From assembly GCA_964654995.1 (NCBI GenBank), contig CAZZKF010000110.1, forward strand, positions 1 through 5,003: a DNA stretch of 5,003 nucleotides, in the 5' to 3' direction. This document shows positions 1-5,003 of this stretch, one piece after another; within the stretch, counting starts at the first letter, position 1, and the number at the start of each line of letters is the position of its first letter. Source of the DNA: CAZZKF01 sp964654995 (GTDB taxonomy: Bacteria; Pseudomonadota; Alphaproteobacteria; CAZZKF01). The translations under genes and the position numbers were made by a program. Under the pieces are notes generated by a model. That model searched no databases. It saw only the letters and a program-made list of their open reading frames with translations, and had not been told where the DNA came from.

Positions 1-585
1 CATTATTTCGAGGCGGCGCCGGCGCTCTATCGCGACCGGCTGAGCCGCGGCCAGGCGCCGCGTTTTGCCGTCGTCGCCTGTTCGGACTCGCGGGTCGATC
101 CGGCGATCCTGCTGCAGGCCGAGCCCGGCGACATCTTCACCGTCCGCAATGTCGCCGCCCTGGTGCCGCCGTATCGCGACGACACGCCCTGCGCCGCCGC
201 GGCGGCGCTGGACTATGCGGTGACCAGCCTGCACGTCGAGCACGTCATCGTCATCGGCCATGCCCGGTGCGGCGGCGTCGCCGCCATGGTCCGCGCCCAC
301 GACGGCGAGGAGGCCGACGGCCCGGTGGCCGCCTGGACCGACCAGTTGCGCGATGCCCGCGCCCGCGCGCTCACCGCCGACCCGGGGCTCGCGGGCGAGG
401 CCCTGCTGCGCGCCGCCGAACGCCAGGCGGTGTGCCTGTCGCTCGACAACCTGGCCAACTACCCGTTCGTCGGCGCGGCGGTGACGGCCGGCAATCTGCG
501 CCTGCACGGCTGGTATTTCGACCTCGTCGAAGGGGCGCTCGAGATCTGGAACCCGGATGCCGGAGTCTTCGAGCGCTTGAGGTGA
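1..585 (+). CDS. Beta-class carbonic anhydrase (partial, 5' end outside window)
   Basis: This is a zinc enzyme that interconverts CO2 and bicarbonate, normally in the cytoplasm. The frame is open from base 1 to the TGA at 583-585, giving 194 visible residues; family members are usually about 200-220, so only a short N-terminal piece seems to be missing. Numbering from base 1, the motif CSDSR is at residues 27-31 and HARCGG at 87-92. These supply the usual beta-class zinc ligands C27, H87 and C90 and the catalytic Asp-Arg pair D29/R31. The stretch PGDIFTVRNVA (42-52) after the first motif is also characteristic. A GTG at 163 could be read as a start, but it lies after the CSDSR motif and would remove half the active site, so it is rejected. 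All key residues are intact. The physiological role (CO2 supply, pH or cyanate metabolism) cannot be read from the neighbours. Confidence 0.93.
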   Translation, partial: HYFEAAPALYRDRLSRGQAPRFAVVACSDSRVDPAILLQAEPGDIFTVRNVAALVPPYRDDTPCAAAAALDYAVTSLHVEHVIVIGHARCGGVAAMVRAHDGEEADGPVAAWTDQLRDARARALTADPGLAGEALLRAAERQAVCLSLDNLANYPFVGAAVTAGNLRLHGWYFDLVEGALEIWNPDAGVFERLR

Positions 586-608
586 TCGCGCCGATGCGCC
601 GAACCGGC

Positions 609-614
609 TATGAT
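609..614 (+). promoter_or_regulatory. Possible -10 box for the methyltransferase gene
   Basis: TATGAT, preceded by GGC, stands in the 88-base gap between the carbonic anhydrase stop and the methyltransferase start. It is a close match to the sigma-70 -10 consensus TATAAT and is unusually AT-rich for this genome. No good -35 hexamer lies 16-18 bases upstream, so this is tentative. If it is real, the transcript would begin near 620, leaving a leader of about 55 bases. Confidence 0.35.
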
Positions 615-621
615 GGCGGTG

Positions 622-641
622 TGCGCGGCCGCCCGCGCGCA
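622..641 (+). other. GC-rich hairpin upstream of the methyltransferase
   Basis: TGCGCG (622-627) can pair with CGCGCA (636-641) around an 8-base loop. No T-run follows, so it is not a classical intrinsic terminator for the carbonic anhydrase. It would sit at the very start of a methyltransferase transcript if the -10 at 609-614 is used. Chance pairing is quite possible at this GC content. Confidence 0.3.
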
Positions 642-673
642 AATGCCGTCCGTACTCAATGAGGCCATGAGCC

Positions 674-1288
674 ATGAACTTCTATGATCGCCACATTGCG
701 CCCGCGCTGATCAATCTCGCCTGCGGCGTCAAGCCGGTCGCCAAACAACGCGGCAAGATCGTGCCGCGGGCCCGCGGCACGGTGCTCGAGGTCGGCTTCG
801 GCTCCGGCCACAACATCCCCTACTATGACCCCGGCAAGGTGACGCGCGTGATCGCGCTGGAGCCCTCGCCGGAGATGCGCAAGCGCGCCGCCAAGCGGAT
901 CGCCCAGTCGCCGATCGCCCTCGAGTTCGTCGACCTGCCGGGCGAGCAGATCCCACTCGAGAGCGCCTCCGTCGATACCGTCATGATCACCTACACCATG
1001 TGCTCGATCGACGATGTCGAGGCGGCGCTGGCCCAGATGCGCCGGGTGCTGAAACCGGATGGCGAGCTGCTGTTCTGCGAACACGGCCGCGCGCCCGATC
1101 AGGGCATCGCCCGATGGCAGGACCGTCTGACCCCGGCCTGGCGGCGGATCGGCGGCGGCTGCCGGCTCAACCGCAACATCCCGGAACTCGTGCGCCGGGC
1201 CTCGTTCACCATCACCGAGCTCGAGGAAATGTACCTGCCCGGCACGCCCCGCGTGCTCGGCTACAATTACTGGGGCGCAGCGCGATAA
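674..1288 (+). CDS. Class I SAM-dependent methyltransferase, METTL7/UbiE-like
   Basis: This 204-residue protein should transfer a methyl group from S-adenosylmethionine; the substrate is not known from sequence. The SAM-binding motif I is VLEVGFGSGHN (37-47). The acidic end of strand beta-2 is ALEPSPEM (61-68, E63 probably binds the ribose), and the motif near residue 87 (FVDLPGEQIPL) fits the adenine-side loop. LKPDGELLFCEHG (126-138) is the post-motif III strand. The C-terminal half, with WQDRLTPAWRRIGGGC (148-163) and a PGTPRVLGYNYWG tail, resembles bacterial relatives of animal METTL7 (thiol/alkyl methyltransferases), which are often annotated only as UbiE/phospholipid methyltransferase-like. 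There is no clear transmembrane anchor, although residues 8-19 are fairly hydrophobic. The start is the ATG at 674 with GAGG at 661-664, 9 bases upstream; another ATG at 667 is out of frame. The gene follows the carbonic anhydrase on the same strand after 88 bases, and no shared pathway is evident. Confidence 0.88.
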   Translation: MNFYDRHIAPALINLACGVKPVAKQRGKIVPRARGTVLEVGFGSGHNIPYYDPGKVTRVIALEPSPEMRKRAAKRIAQSPIALEFVDLPGEQIPLESASVDTVMITYTMCSIDDVEAALAQMRRVLKPDGELLFCEHGRAPDQGIARWQDRLTPAWRRIGGGCRLNRNIPELVRRASFTITELEEMYLPGTPRVLGYNYWGAAR

Positions 1289-1301
1289 TCGGCTTCCTGA
1301 A

Positions 1302-1331
1302 CCAACCCGACTGAGCCCAGCCTCCAACCCG
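1302..1331 (+). repeat. Short direct repeat CCAACCCG
   Basis: The octamer CCAACCCG occurs at 1302-1309 and again at 1324-1331. Both copies are complementary to GGGTTGG at 1336-1342, so two mutually exclusive hairpins are possible. The second copy gives the tighter loop and should be favoured. Confidence 0.6.
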
Positions 1332-1348
1332 TCAAGGGTTGGATAGCT
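1319..1348. terminator. Hairpin after the methyltransferase, possible terminator
   Basis: TCCAACCC (1323-1330) and GGGTTGGA (1336-1343) form a perfect 8-base-pair stem with a 5-base loop (GTCAA). AGC (1319-1321) and GCT (1346-1348) can extend it across a small internal loop. It begins about 30 bases after the methyltransferase stop, where a terminator would be expected, and could act on both converging transcripts. There is no T-run on either strand, so factor-independent termination is not assured; it may instead protect the 3' end of the mRNA. Confidence 0.5.
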
Positions 1349-1508
1349 CACGGGCCCTGTCTCACCAAATGATAGTGCGTCGCATTCGCAGCGCCAGATA
1401 TTTGCACCGGGCTGTTGATCTCGCGTGGCAATTTCCGGTTACTTACAGACGCCCGCACATCCTGCAGCAAACAGCGGCATGAAACCTTGGCCCGCGCCCC
1501 CCCGCCCC

Positions 1509-1946
1509 TCACGCCGGCGCCGCGTGGCTGTCGTGCAGGCACTGGGCGTGATCGGCGAGCACGTTCAGGATGCGGCATTCGGAAACCCGCCCGCCCCGGC
1601 ATTCGGAAATCATCCGCTCGAGCTCGGCCTTCAGGGCCTCAAGCCGGGCGATCCGGCTTTCCACCGCCGCGAGCTGGGCCCGCGCGATGCGATCGGCGGC
1701 CTCGCAACTGCGCTCGGGATCATCGACCAGGCTCAAGAACGCCCGGATCGCATCGAGCGAAAAGCCCAGCGCCCGGCTGTGGCGGATGAAGGCCAGACGG
1801 TCGATGTCGTTCGAGCCGTAGCGGCGCTGGTTGCCGGGGCTGCGTGCCGGCTCCGGCATCAGGCCGATCGCCTCGTAATAGCGGATGGTCTGCACCTTGC
1901 ATCCGGTCTCGGCCGCCAGACGGCCGATGGTAAAGCCCTCTTTCAT
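1509..1946 (-). CDS. MerR-family divalent-metal-responsive regulator
   Basis: This 145-residue regulator probably senses Zn2+, Cd2+ or Pb2+ and controls the divergent efflux ATPase. The N-terminal winged helix-turn-helix runs FTIGRLAAETGCKVQTIRYYEAIGL (5-29), followed by the family signature GNQRRY (38-43) and FIRHSRALGFSLDAIRAFL (53-71). A long dimerisation helix spans about 81-114. Putative metal ligands are C81 in DDPERSC, which aligns with the key C79 of E. coli ZntR, and C116 and C124 in the C-terminal loop. A tail with H133, C136, H138 and H141 may add ligands. The start is taken as the ATG at 1944-1946, which gives the standard MerR N-terminus and has AAGAGGA (1956-1962) 9 bases upstream. 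The upstream ATG at 1995-1997 would add 17 atypical residues and run through the operator, so it is rejected. Divalent metals are favoured over copper because C81 is present and the neighbour is ZntA-like. Confidence 0.92.
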   Translation of the reverse strand: MKEGFTIGRLAAETGCKVQTIRYYEAIGLMPEPARSPGNQRRYGSNDIDRLAFIRHSRALGFSLDAIRAFLSLVDDPERSCEAADRIARAQLAAVESRIARLEALKAELERMISECRGGRVSECRILNVLADHAQCLHDSHAAPA

Positions 1947-1955
1947 CGGCGAATT

Positions 1956-1962
1956 TCCTCTT
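1956..1962 (-). promoter_or_regulatory. Ribosome binding site of merR
   Basis: Read leftwards, AAGAGGA lies 9 bases before the ATG at 1946. It decides the start: the in-frame ATG at 1997 has no comparable site. It overlaps by two bases the -35 hexamer of the rightward promoter, so the control elements of the two genes interlock. Confidence 0.75.
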
Positions 1963-1991
1963 GAACCTCTAGTTGCTGTAGCTCGTAAGCT
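1961..1991 (+). promoter_or_regulatory. MerR-type promoter and operator driving the efflux ATPase
   Basis: The -35 TTGAAC (1961-1966) and -10 TAAGCT (1986-1991) are 19 bases apart, the overlong spacing typical of MerR-activated promoters (ordinary promoters use about 17). Inside the spacer, CTCTAG (1967-1972) and CTGTAG (1976-1981) form an imperfect dyad around TTG, offset towards the -35 box as in mer operators. From memory, the half-sites look like those of CadR/PbrR-type operators (CTATAG/CTAGAG class). Established mechanism: the apo-regulator holds the promoter inactive, and the metal-bound form underwinds the DNA so that the two hexamers become aligned. The site also lies just upstream of the merR start, so autoregulation is likely. 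Confidence 0.82.
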
Positions 1992-2075
1992 AGCCATAGC
2001 ACGAGGCGCGCCCGGCTTCCAGCCCGACTCGCGCCCCGTGGCTTTGCGAGATTCAGCGCCGGCCGAGGCCCGGCG

Positions 2076-2083
2076 AAGAGGAG
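2076..2083 (+). promoter_or_regulatory. Ribosome binding site of the efflux ATPase
   Basis: AAGAGGAG is a strong Shine-Dalgarno match ending 9 bases before the ATG at 2093. It supports that start over longer open-frame readings. A short GC hairpin (GCCGG 2058-2062 with CCGGC 2070-2074) lies immediately upstream and leaves the site itself unpaired. Confidence 0.75.
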
Positions 2084-2092
2084 CACAAGACG

Positions 2093-4402
2093 ATGTCCCG
2101 CCGATCCCCCGACGAACCGGCCCCGGACGGCCAGCCCTCAGACGACGAGGCCTGCTGCGGCGGCTTCGAGATGACGGCCGCGGATGCCGTGCAGGAGGCC
2201 AGAACCGCCGGGCGCCCGCGCCATGTGTTCGCGATCAACGGCCTCGACTGCGCCGAAGAGGTGGCGATCCTGCGCCGCGCCGTCGGGCCGCTGGTCGGCG
2301 GCGCCGAGCATCTGTCCTTCGACATCCTGAACGGCCGCATGATGGTGCTGGAGAGCGCCGCCGAGGTGCCGCCCGAGCAGATTCGCGCCGCCGTGCGCCG
2401 CGCCGGCATGACCGCCGTCGATTACGCGCCGGATGCGCAAGCCGGCCCCGCGCCGCGCCGGCCGCGCCTGCAGGCGATGCTCACGGCCCTGAGCGGCCTT
2501 GCCCTGCTCGCCGGGCTGGCGCTGCACGTCTGGCTGGCCGGCGGCCTGGCACAAGCCATCCGCCTGTTTGCCGCCGGCGGTGCGCGCGAGGTCATGCCGC
2601 TCCCCGAAATTATCGCCTATGCCGCAGCGATCGCCTTTGGCGGACGCCATGTGGTGGTCAAGGCCTGGTATGCGGCCCGTGCGCTTCGCCCCGACATGAA
2701 CCTGTTGATGGTGATCGCGGTGGCCGGCGCCGTCGGCATCGGCGAATGGTTCGAGGCCGCCGCCATCAGCTTCCTGTTTGCGCTCTCGCTGCTGCTGGAA
2801 AGCTGGAGCGTCGAGCGGGCGCGGAGCGCCATCGCCCGGCTGCTCGATCTGGCGCCGCCGACTGCCCGGCTCAAGCTGGACACCGGCGAGGAACGCGAGG
2901 TCGCGGCGGCAGAGGTGCCGGTGGGATCGCGCTTCATCGTCCGCCCCGGCGAGCGCATTGCCCTCGACGGCCGGGTGGTGGCCGGCACCAGTGCCGTCAA
3001 CCAGGCGCCGATCACCGGCGAAAGCGTCCCTGTGCTCAAGGAGCCGGGCGGCGAGGTCTTCGCCGGCACCATCAACGGCGAAGGTGCCCTTGAGGTGATC
3101 AGCAGCCGCGCGGCGGCGGATACCACGCTGGCCCGCATCATCCGCCTCATCGAAGAGGCCCATGGCCGGCGTGCCCGCGCCGAGCAGTGGGTCGAGCGCT
3201 TCGCCCGCATCTACACGCCGGCGGTGATCGCCGTGGCGATCGCCGTGCTGGTGATTCCGCCGCTGGCCTTCGGCGGTGCCTGGGACGACTGGTTCTATCG
3301 CGCCCTGGTGCTGCTGGTGATCGCGTGCCCCTGCGCGCTGGTGATCTCGACCCCGGTGAGCATCGTCTCAAGCCTGGCGGCCGCCGCCCGCCACGGGGTG
3401 CTGATCAAGGGCGGCACCTATGTCGAGCAGCCGGCGAGGCTCGCCGCCATCGCTTTCGACAAGACCGGCACGCTCACCCGCGGCACGCCGGCGGTGGTGG
3501 CCGTGGTGCCGCTCAACGGTCACAGCGAGGCCGAGCTGCTGGAACGCGCCGCAGCTCTGGAAGCGCGCAGCACCCATCCGCTCGCCGAGGCGATTCTCGA
3601 GCAGGCGGAGCGGGTCGGCGTCGCCCCGGAAGCAGCAGCCGAGGTCCGGGTTTTGCCCGGCAAGGGGGTGACGGGGCGCTTCCGGGACGAGGAGTTCTGG
3701 CTCGGCTCCCACCGCTATCTGCTGGAACGCGGACAGGAAACAAGCGAGATCAGCGCCCGTGCCCAGGCCCTGGAGCGCGACGGCCACTCCGTCGTGGTGA
3801 TCGGCAACAAGGCGCATGTCTGCGGCCTCATCGCCCTTTCAGACACGGTGCGGCCGGGGGCGCGCGAGGTGATTGCGGCGCTGCGCGCGCTCGGCATCCG
3901 GCACCTGATCATGCTGACCGGCGACAATCGGGCGACCGCCGAGGCGATTGCGCGCACCGCCGGCATCGACGAGGTCCATGCCGAGCTGTTGCCCGAGGAC
4001 AAGGTGGCCGCCGTCGATCGCCTGGTGGAGACCTACGGCACGGTGGCGATGGTCGGCGACGGCGTCAATGACGCCCCGGCCATGGCCCGGGCCAGTTTCG
4101 GCATCGCCATGGGGGCGATGGGCAGCGATGCGGCGATCGAGACCGCGGATATCGCGCTGATGACCGATGATCTCTCCCGCCTGCCGTGGCTGGTCCGCCA
4201 TTCGCGCCGCACCCTTGCCATCATCCGCCAGAACATTTCCTTTGCGCTGGGCGTCAAGGCGGTGTTCGTGATCCTCACCTTCGCCGGCTACGCCACCCTG
4301 TGGGGGGCGATCGCCGCCGATGTCGGCGCCTCGCTCCTGGTGGTGACCAATGCGCTCCGCCTGCTGCGCGCCGGGCGTGGCGGGGTGACGGAAACGGCCT
4401 GA
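2093..4402 (+). CDS. zntA: Zn2+/Cd2+/Pb2+-exporting P1B-type ATPase (ZntA/CadA type)
   Basis: This 769-residue inner-membrane pump uses ATP to export divalent soft metals. In order: an N-terminal tail with C21-C22; a heavy-metal-associated (HMA) domain (about 43-112) whose site reads GLDCAEE (50-55), with one cysteine (C53) rather than CxxC; membrane helices at about 128-150, 170-190, 203-220 and 221-238; the actuator domain with TGE (308-310); helices at about 375-395 and 403-425, the latter holding CPC (412-414); the phosphorylation site DKTGT (D456); the nucleotide-binding HP (495-496); MLTGDN (607-612); GDGVNDAP (655-662); and two final helices (about 710-732 and 735-755). K722 and D743 match the conserved Lys and Asp of ZntA that go with CPC in Zn/Cd/Pb pumps; E221 is probably the third polar ligand. 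Copper ATPases lack this K/D pair. All catalytic motifs are intact. Expression should depend on the divergent MerR protein. The choice among Zn, Cd and Pb is inferred only at class level. Confidence 0.95.
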   Translation: MSRRSPDEPAPDGQPSDDEACCGGFEMTAADAVQEARTAGRPRHVFAINGLDCAEEVAILRRAVGPLVGGAEHLSFDILNGRMMVLESAAEVPPEQIRAAVRRAGMTAVDYAPDAQAGPAPRRPRLQAMLTALSGLALLAGLALHVWLAGGLAQAIRLFAAGGAREVMPLPEIIAYAAAIAFGGRHVVVKAWYAARALRPDMNLLMVIAVAGAVGIGEWFEAAAISFLFALSLLLESWSVERARSAIARLLDLAPPTARLKLDTGEEREVAAAEVPVGSRFIVRPGERIALDGRVVAGTSAVNQAPITGESVPVLKEPGGEVFAGTINGEGALEVISSRAAADTTLARIIRLIEEAHGRRARAEQWVERFARIYTPAVIAVAIAVLVIPPLAFGGAWDDWFYRALVLLVIACPCALVISTPVSIVSSLAAAARHGVLIKGGTYVEQPARLAAIAFDKTGTLTRGTPAVVAVVPLNGHSEAELLERAAALEARSTHPLAEAILEQAERVGVAPEAAAEVRVLPGKGVTGRFRDEEFWLGSHRYLLERGQETSEISARAQALERDGHSVVVIGNKAHVCGLIALSDTVRPGAREVIAALRALGIRHLIMLTGDNRATAEAIARTAGIDEVHAELLPEDKVAAVDRLVETYGTVAMVGDGVNDAPAMARASFGIAMGAMGSDAAIETADIALMTDDLSRLPWLVRHSRRTLAIIRQNISFALGVKAVFVILTFAGYATLWGAIAADVGASLLVVTNALRLLRAGRGGVTETA

Positions 4403-4426
4403 GGGCGGTCATGGCGTCTGGCCCTC
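4401..4426 (+). terminator. Weak hairpin at the end of the ATPase gene
   Basis: GAGGGC (4401-4406, overlapping the TGA stop) can pair with GCCCTC (4421-4426) across a 14-base loop. It is placed where a terminator would be, but the stem is short, the loop is long and no T-run follows. It could be chance pairing at this GC content. Confidence 0.3.
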
Positions 4427-4442
4427 CCCTGCCCGGTGCGTG

Positions 4443-4448
4443 TACACT
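4443..4448 (+). promoter_or_regulatory. Possible -10 box for the exonuclease gene
   Basis: TACACT resembles a sigma-70 -10 hexamer and sits 42 bases before the GTG start. It overlaps the 8-base palindrome GTGTACAC (4440-4447), which is itself flanked by CCCGG (4432-4436) and CCGGG (4450-4454). The -35 region at the right distance is poor, so this is tentative. Confidence 0.35.
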
Positions 4449-4490
4449 CCCGGGATCGCCGGACATGACAACAGGGGCCAGGGCAGATCC

Positions 4491-5003
4491 GTGCCGCGTT
4501 ACGTCGCCATTGATTTCGAGACCGCCGACTATCGCCGCGAAAGCGCCTGCGCAGTGGGGCTGGCGGTGGTCGAAAACGGCGCCATACAGGTGCGTGAGCG
4601 CTATCTGATCCGGCCGCCCGATTACGAACCGGACACGGCGCCGGACCGGTTCCGCTTCACCTATATTCACGGCCTGCGCTGGCACGATGTGAAAGACGCC
4701 CCCGATTTCGCCGAGGTCTGGGCGGCGCTGCAGCCGCATCTCGATGGCGCTGCCTTTTTCGCCGCCCACAACGCCGGCTTCGATCGCGGCGTGCTGCAGG
4801 CCTGTTGCGCGCGCTACGATCTGGCGCCGCCGGCTCGCGATTTCGTCTGCACCGTGCAACTGGCGCGCCATGTCCTGGGGCTGCGCCCGGCCAATCTGCC
4901 GTCGGTCGCCCGGGCGCTCGACATTCCGCTCGACCATCACGATCCCCTCTCCGACGCCGAGGCCTGTGCCCGCATCGTGCTGGCGGCGCAAGACGCCGGC
5001 TGG
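4491..5003 (+). CDS. DEDDh-family 3'-5' exonuclease (DnaQ/epsilon-like, 3' end outside window)
   Basis: This is a metal-dependent nuclease of the DnaQ/RNase T superfamily that would remove nucleotides from 3' ends. The frame is open for 171 codons to the last base. All five catalytic residues are visible: D8 and E10 in YVAIDFET (motif I), D98 in AHNAGFD (motif II), and H150 and D155 in HHDPLSDAEAC (motif III, H-x4-D, which makes it DEDDh rather than DEDDy). The start is the GTG at 4491, because the protein then opens directly into motif I as in relatives (P-R-Y-V-A-I-D-F-E-T); AGGG at 4480-4483 is a modest ribosome site 7 bases upstream. Another in-frame GTG at 4440 would add 17 residues without support. 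The exonuclease domain is nearly complete at the window edge; whether a BRCT or other C-terminal domain follows cannot be seen. The substrate (proofreading, RNA or repair) is unknown. It is 88 bases downstream of the ATPase and probably independent of it. Confidence 0.9.
   Translation, partial: MPRYVAIDFETADYRRESACAVGLAVVENGAIQVRERYLIRPPDYEPDTAPDRFRFTYIHGLRWHDVKDAPDFAEVWAALQPHLDGAAFFAAHNAGFDRGVLQACCARYDLAPPARDFVCTVQLARHVLGLRPANLPSVARALDIPLDHHDPLSDAEACARIVLAAQDAGW

Larger units (their letters stand above)
1289..1508. other. Non-coding interval between convergent genes
   Basis: These 220 bases separate the methyltransferase stop from the stop of the leftward merR. No credible gene is seen. The stretch holds a hairpin (1319-1348), a patch at 1361-1480 of about 55% GC by hand count against roughly 70% around it, and a C-run at 1491-1508. 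The open frames crossing it are short and mostly shadows of merR, with no recognisable domain. It could be a decayed sequence, an RNA gene or simply a spacer; I cannot tell which. Confidence 0.6.

Noticed and set aside
1..1288. A carbonic anhydrase-methyltransferase operon with shared function
   Set aside because: The genes share a strand, but the 88-base gap holds a possible separate promoter and hairpin, and no pathway joins the two activities.
656..1351. Long minus-strand open frame (231 codons) opposite the methyltransferase
   Set aside because: It is antisense to a gene with clear SAM-binding motifs, has no recognisable domain and is rich in Arg, Gly and Ala, as expected for a shadow frame in high-GC DNA.
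1352..1493. Miniature transposable element bounded by GGGCC-type inverted ends
   Set aside because: The right end (reverse complement of 1481-1493) matches the left in only about 7 of 13 bases, and no target duplication is seen. This is not enough above chance in GC-rich DNA.
1947..1997. Longer merR reading from the ATG at 1997
   Set aside because: It would place the operator and promoter inside the coding region and add 17 residues unlike a MerR N-terminus. The ATG at 1946 has its own good ribosome site.
1885..3093. 402-codon plus-strand frame overlapping the regulator start and the ATPase
   Set aside because: It overlaps the ATPase out of frame and is an Arg/Ala/Pro-rich shadow with no domain. 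The ATPase frame holds all the expected motifs.
2138..3163. 341-codon minus-strand frame opposite the ATPase
   Set aside because: It is antisense to intact HMA, actuator and membrane segments; its composition and lack of motifs mark it as a shadow.
4275..4991. 238-codon minus-strand frame opposite the exonuclease
   Set aside because: The plus strand carries all five DEDDh catalytic residues in one open frame. The antisense frame has no recognisable domain.

Overview
The window is uniformly GC-rich (roughly 70%) and densely packed with bacterial genes. The gene families and protein style suggest a high-GC proteobacterium, perhaps an alphaproteobacterium, but nothing here fixes the lineage and there is no rRNA or tRNA. 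It reads as ordinary chromosome. I see no transposase, integrase, CRISPR array, phage gene or tRNA.

Layout: (1) positions 1-585, + strand, the 3' part of a beta-class carbonic anhydrase whose start lies before the window. (2) 674-1288, +, a small class I SAM-dependent methyltransferase of the METTL7/UbiE-like type. (3) 1289-1508, a 220-base non-coding stretch between convergent genes, with a hairpin, a lower-GC patch and a C-run. (4) 1509-1946, - strand, a MerR-family metal sensor. (5) 1947-2092, the divergent control region, with a MerR-type promoter (19-base spacer and dyad) firing rightwards. (6) 2093-4402, +, a complete Zn/Cd/Pb-type P1B ATPase (ZntA/CadA type). (7) 4491-5003, +, a DEDDh 3'-5' exonuclease that starts at GTG and runs off the window.

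The one clear functional unit is the divergent merR-zntA pair. The MerR protein has a cysteine (C81) matching the one that marks divalent-metal sensors, and it should bind the dyad at 1967-1981. With metal bound, it would activate the overlong-spacer promoter and switch on the efflux ATPase, which pumps Zn2+, Cd2+ or Pb2+ out of the cytoplasm. The carbonic anhydrase, methyltransferase and exonuclease look like unrelated neighbours.

I did not find a convincing undescribed system. The points most worth a second look are the mixed metal-site geometry of the regulator, the one-cysteine (DCAEE) metal-binding domain of the ATPase, and the unexplained lower-GC segment with alternative hairpins between the methyltransferase and merR.
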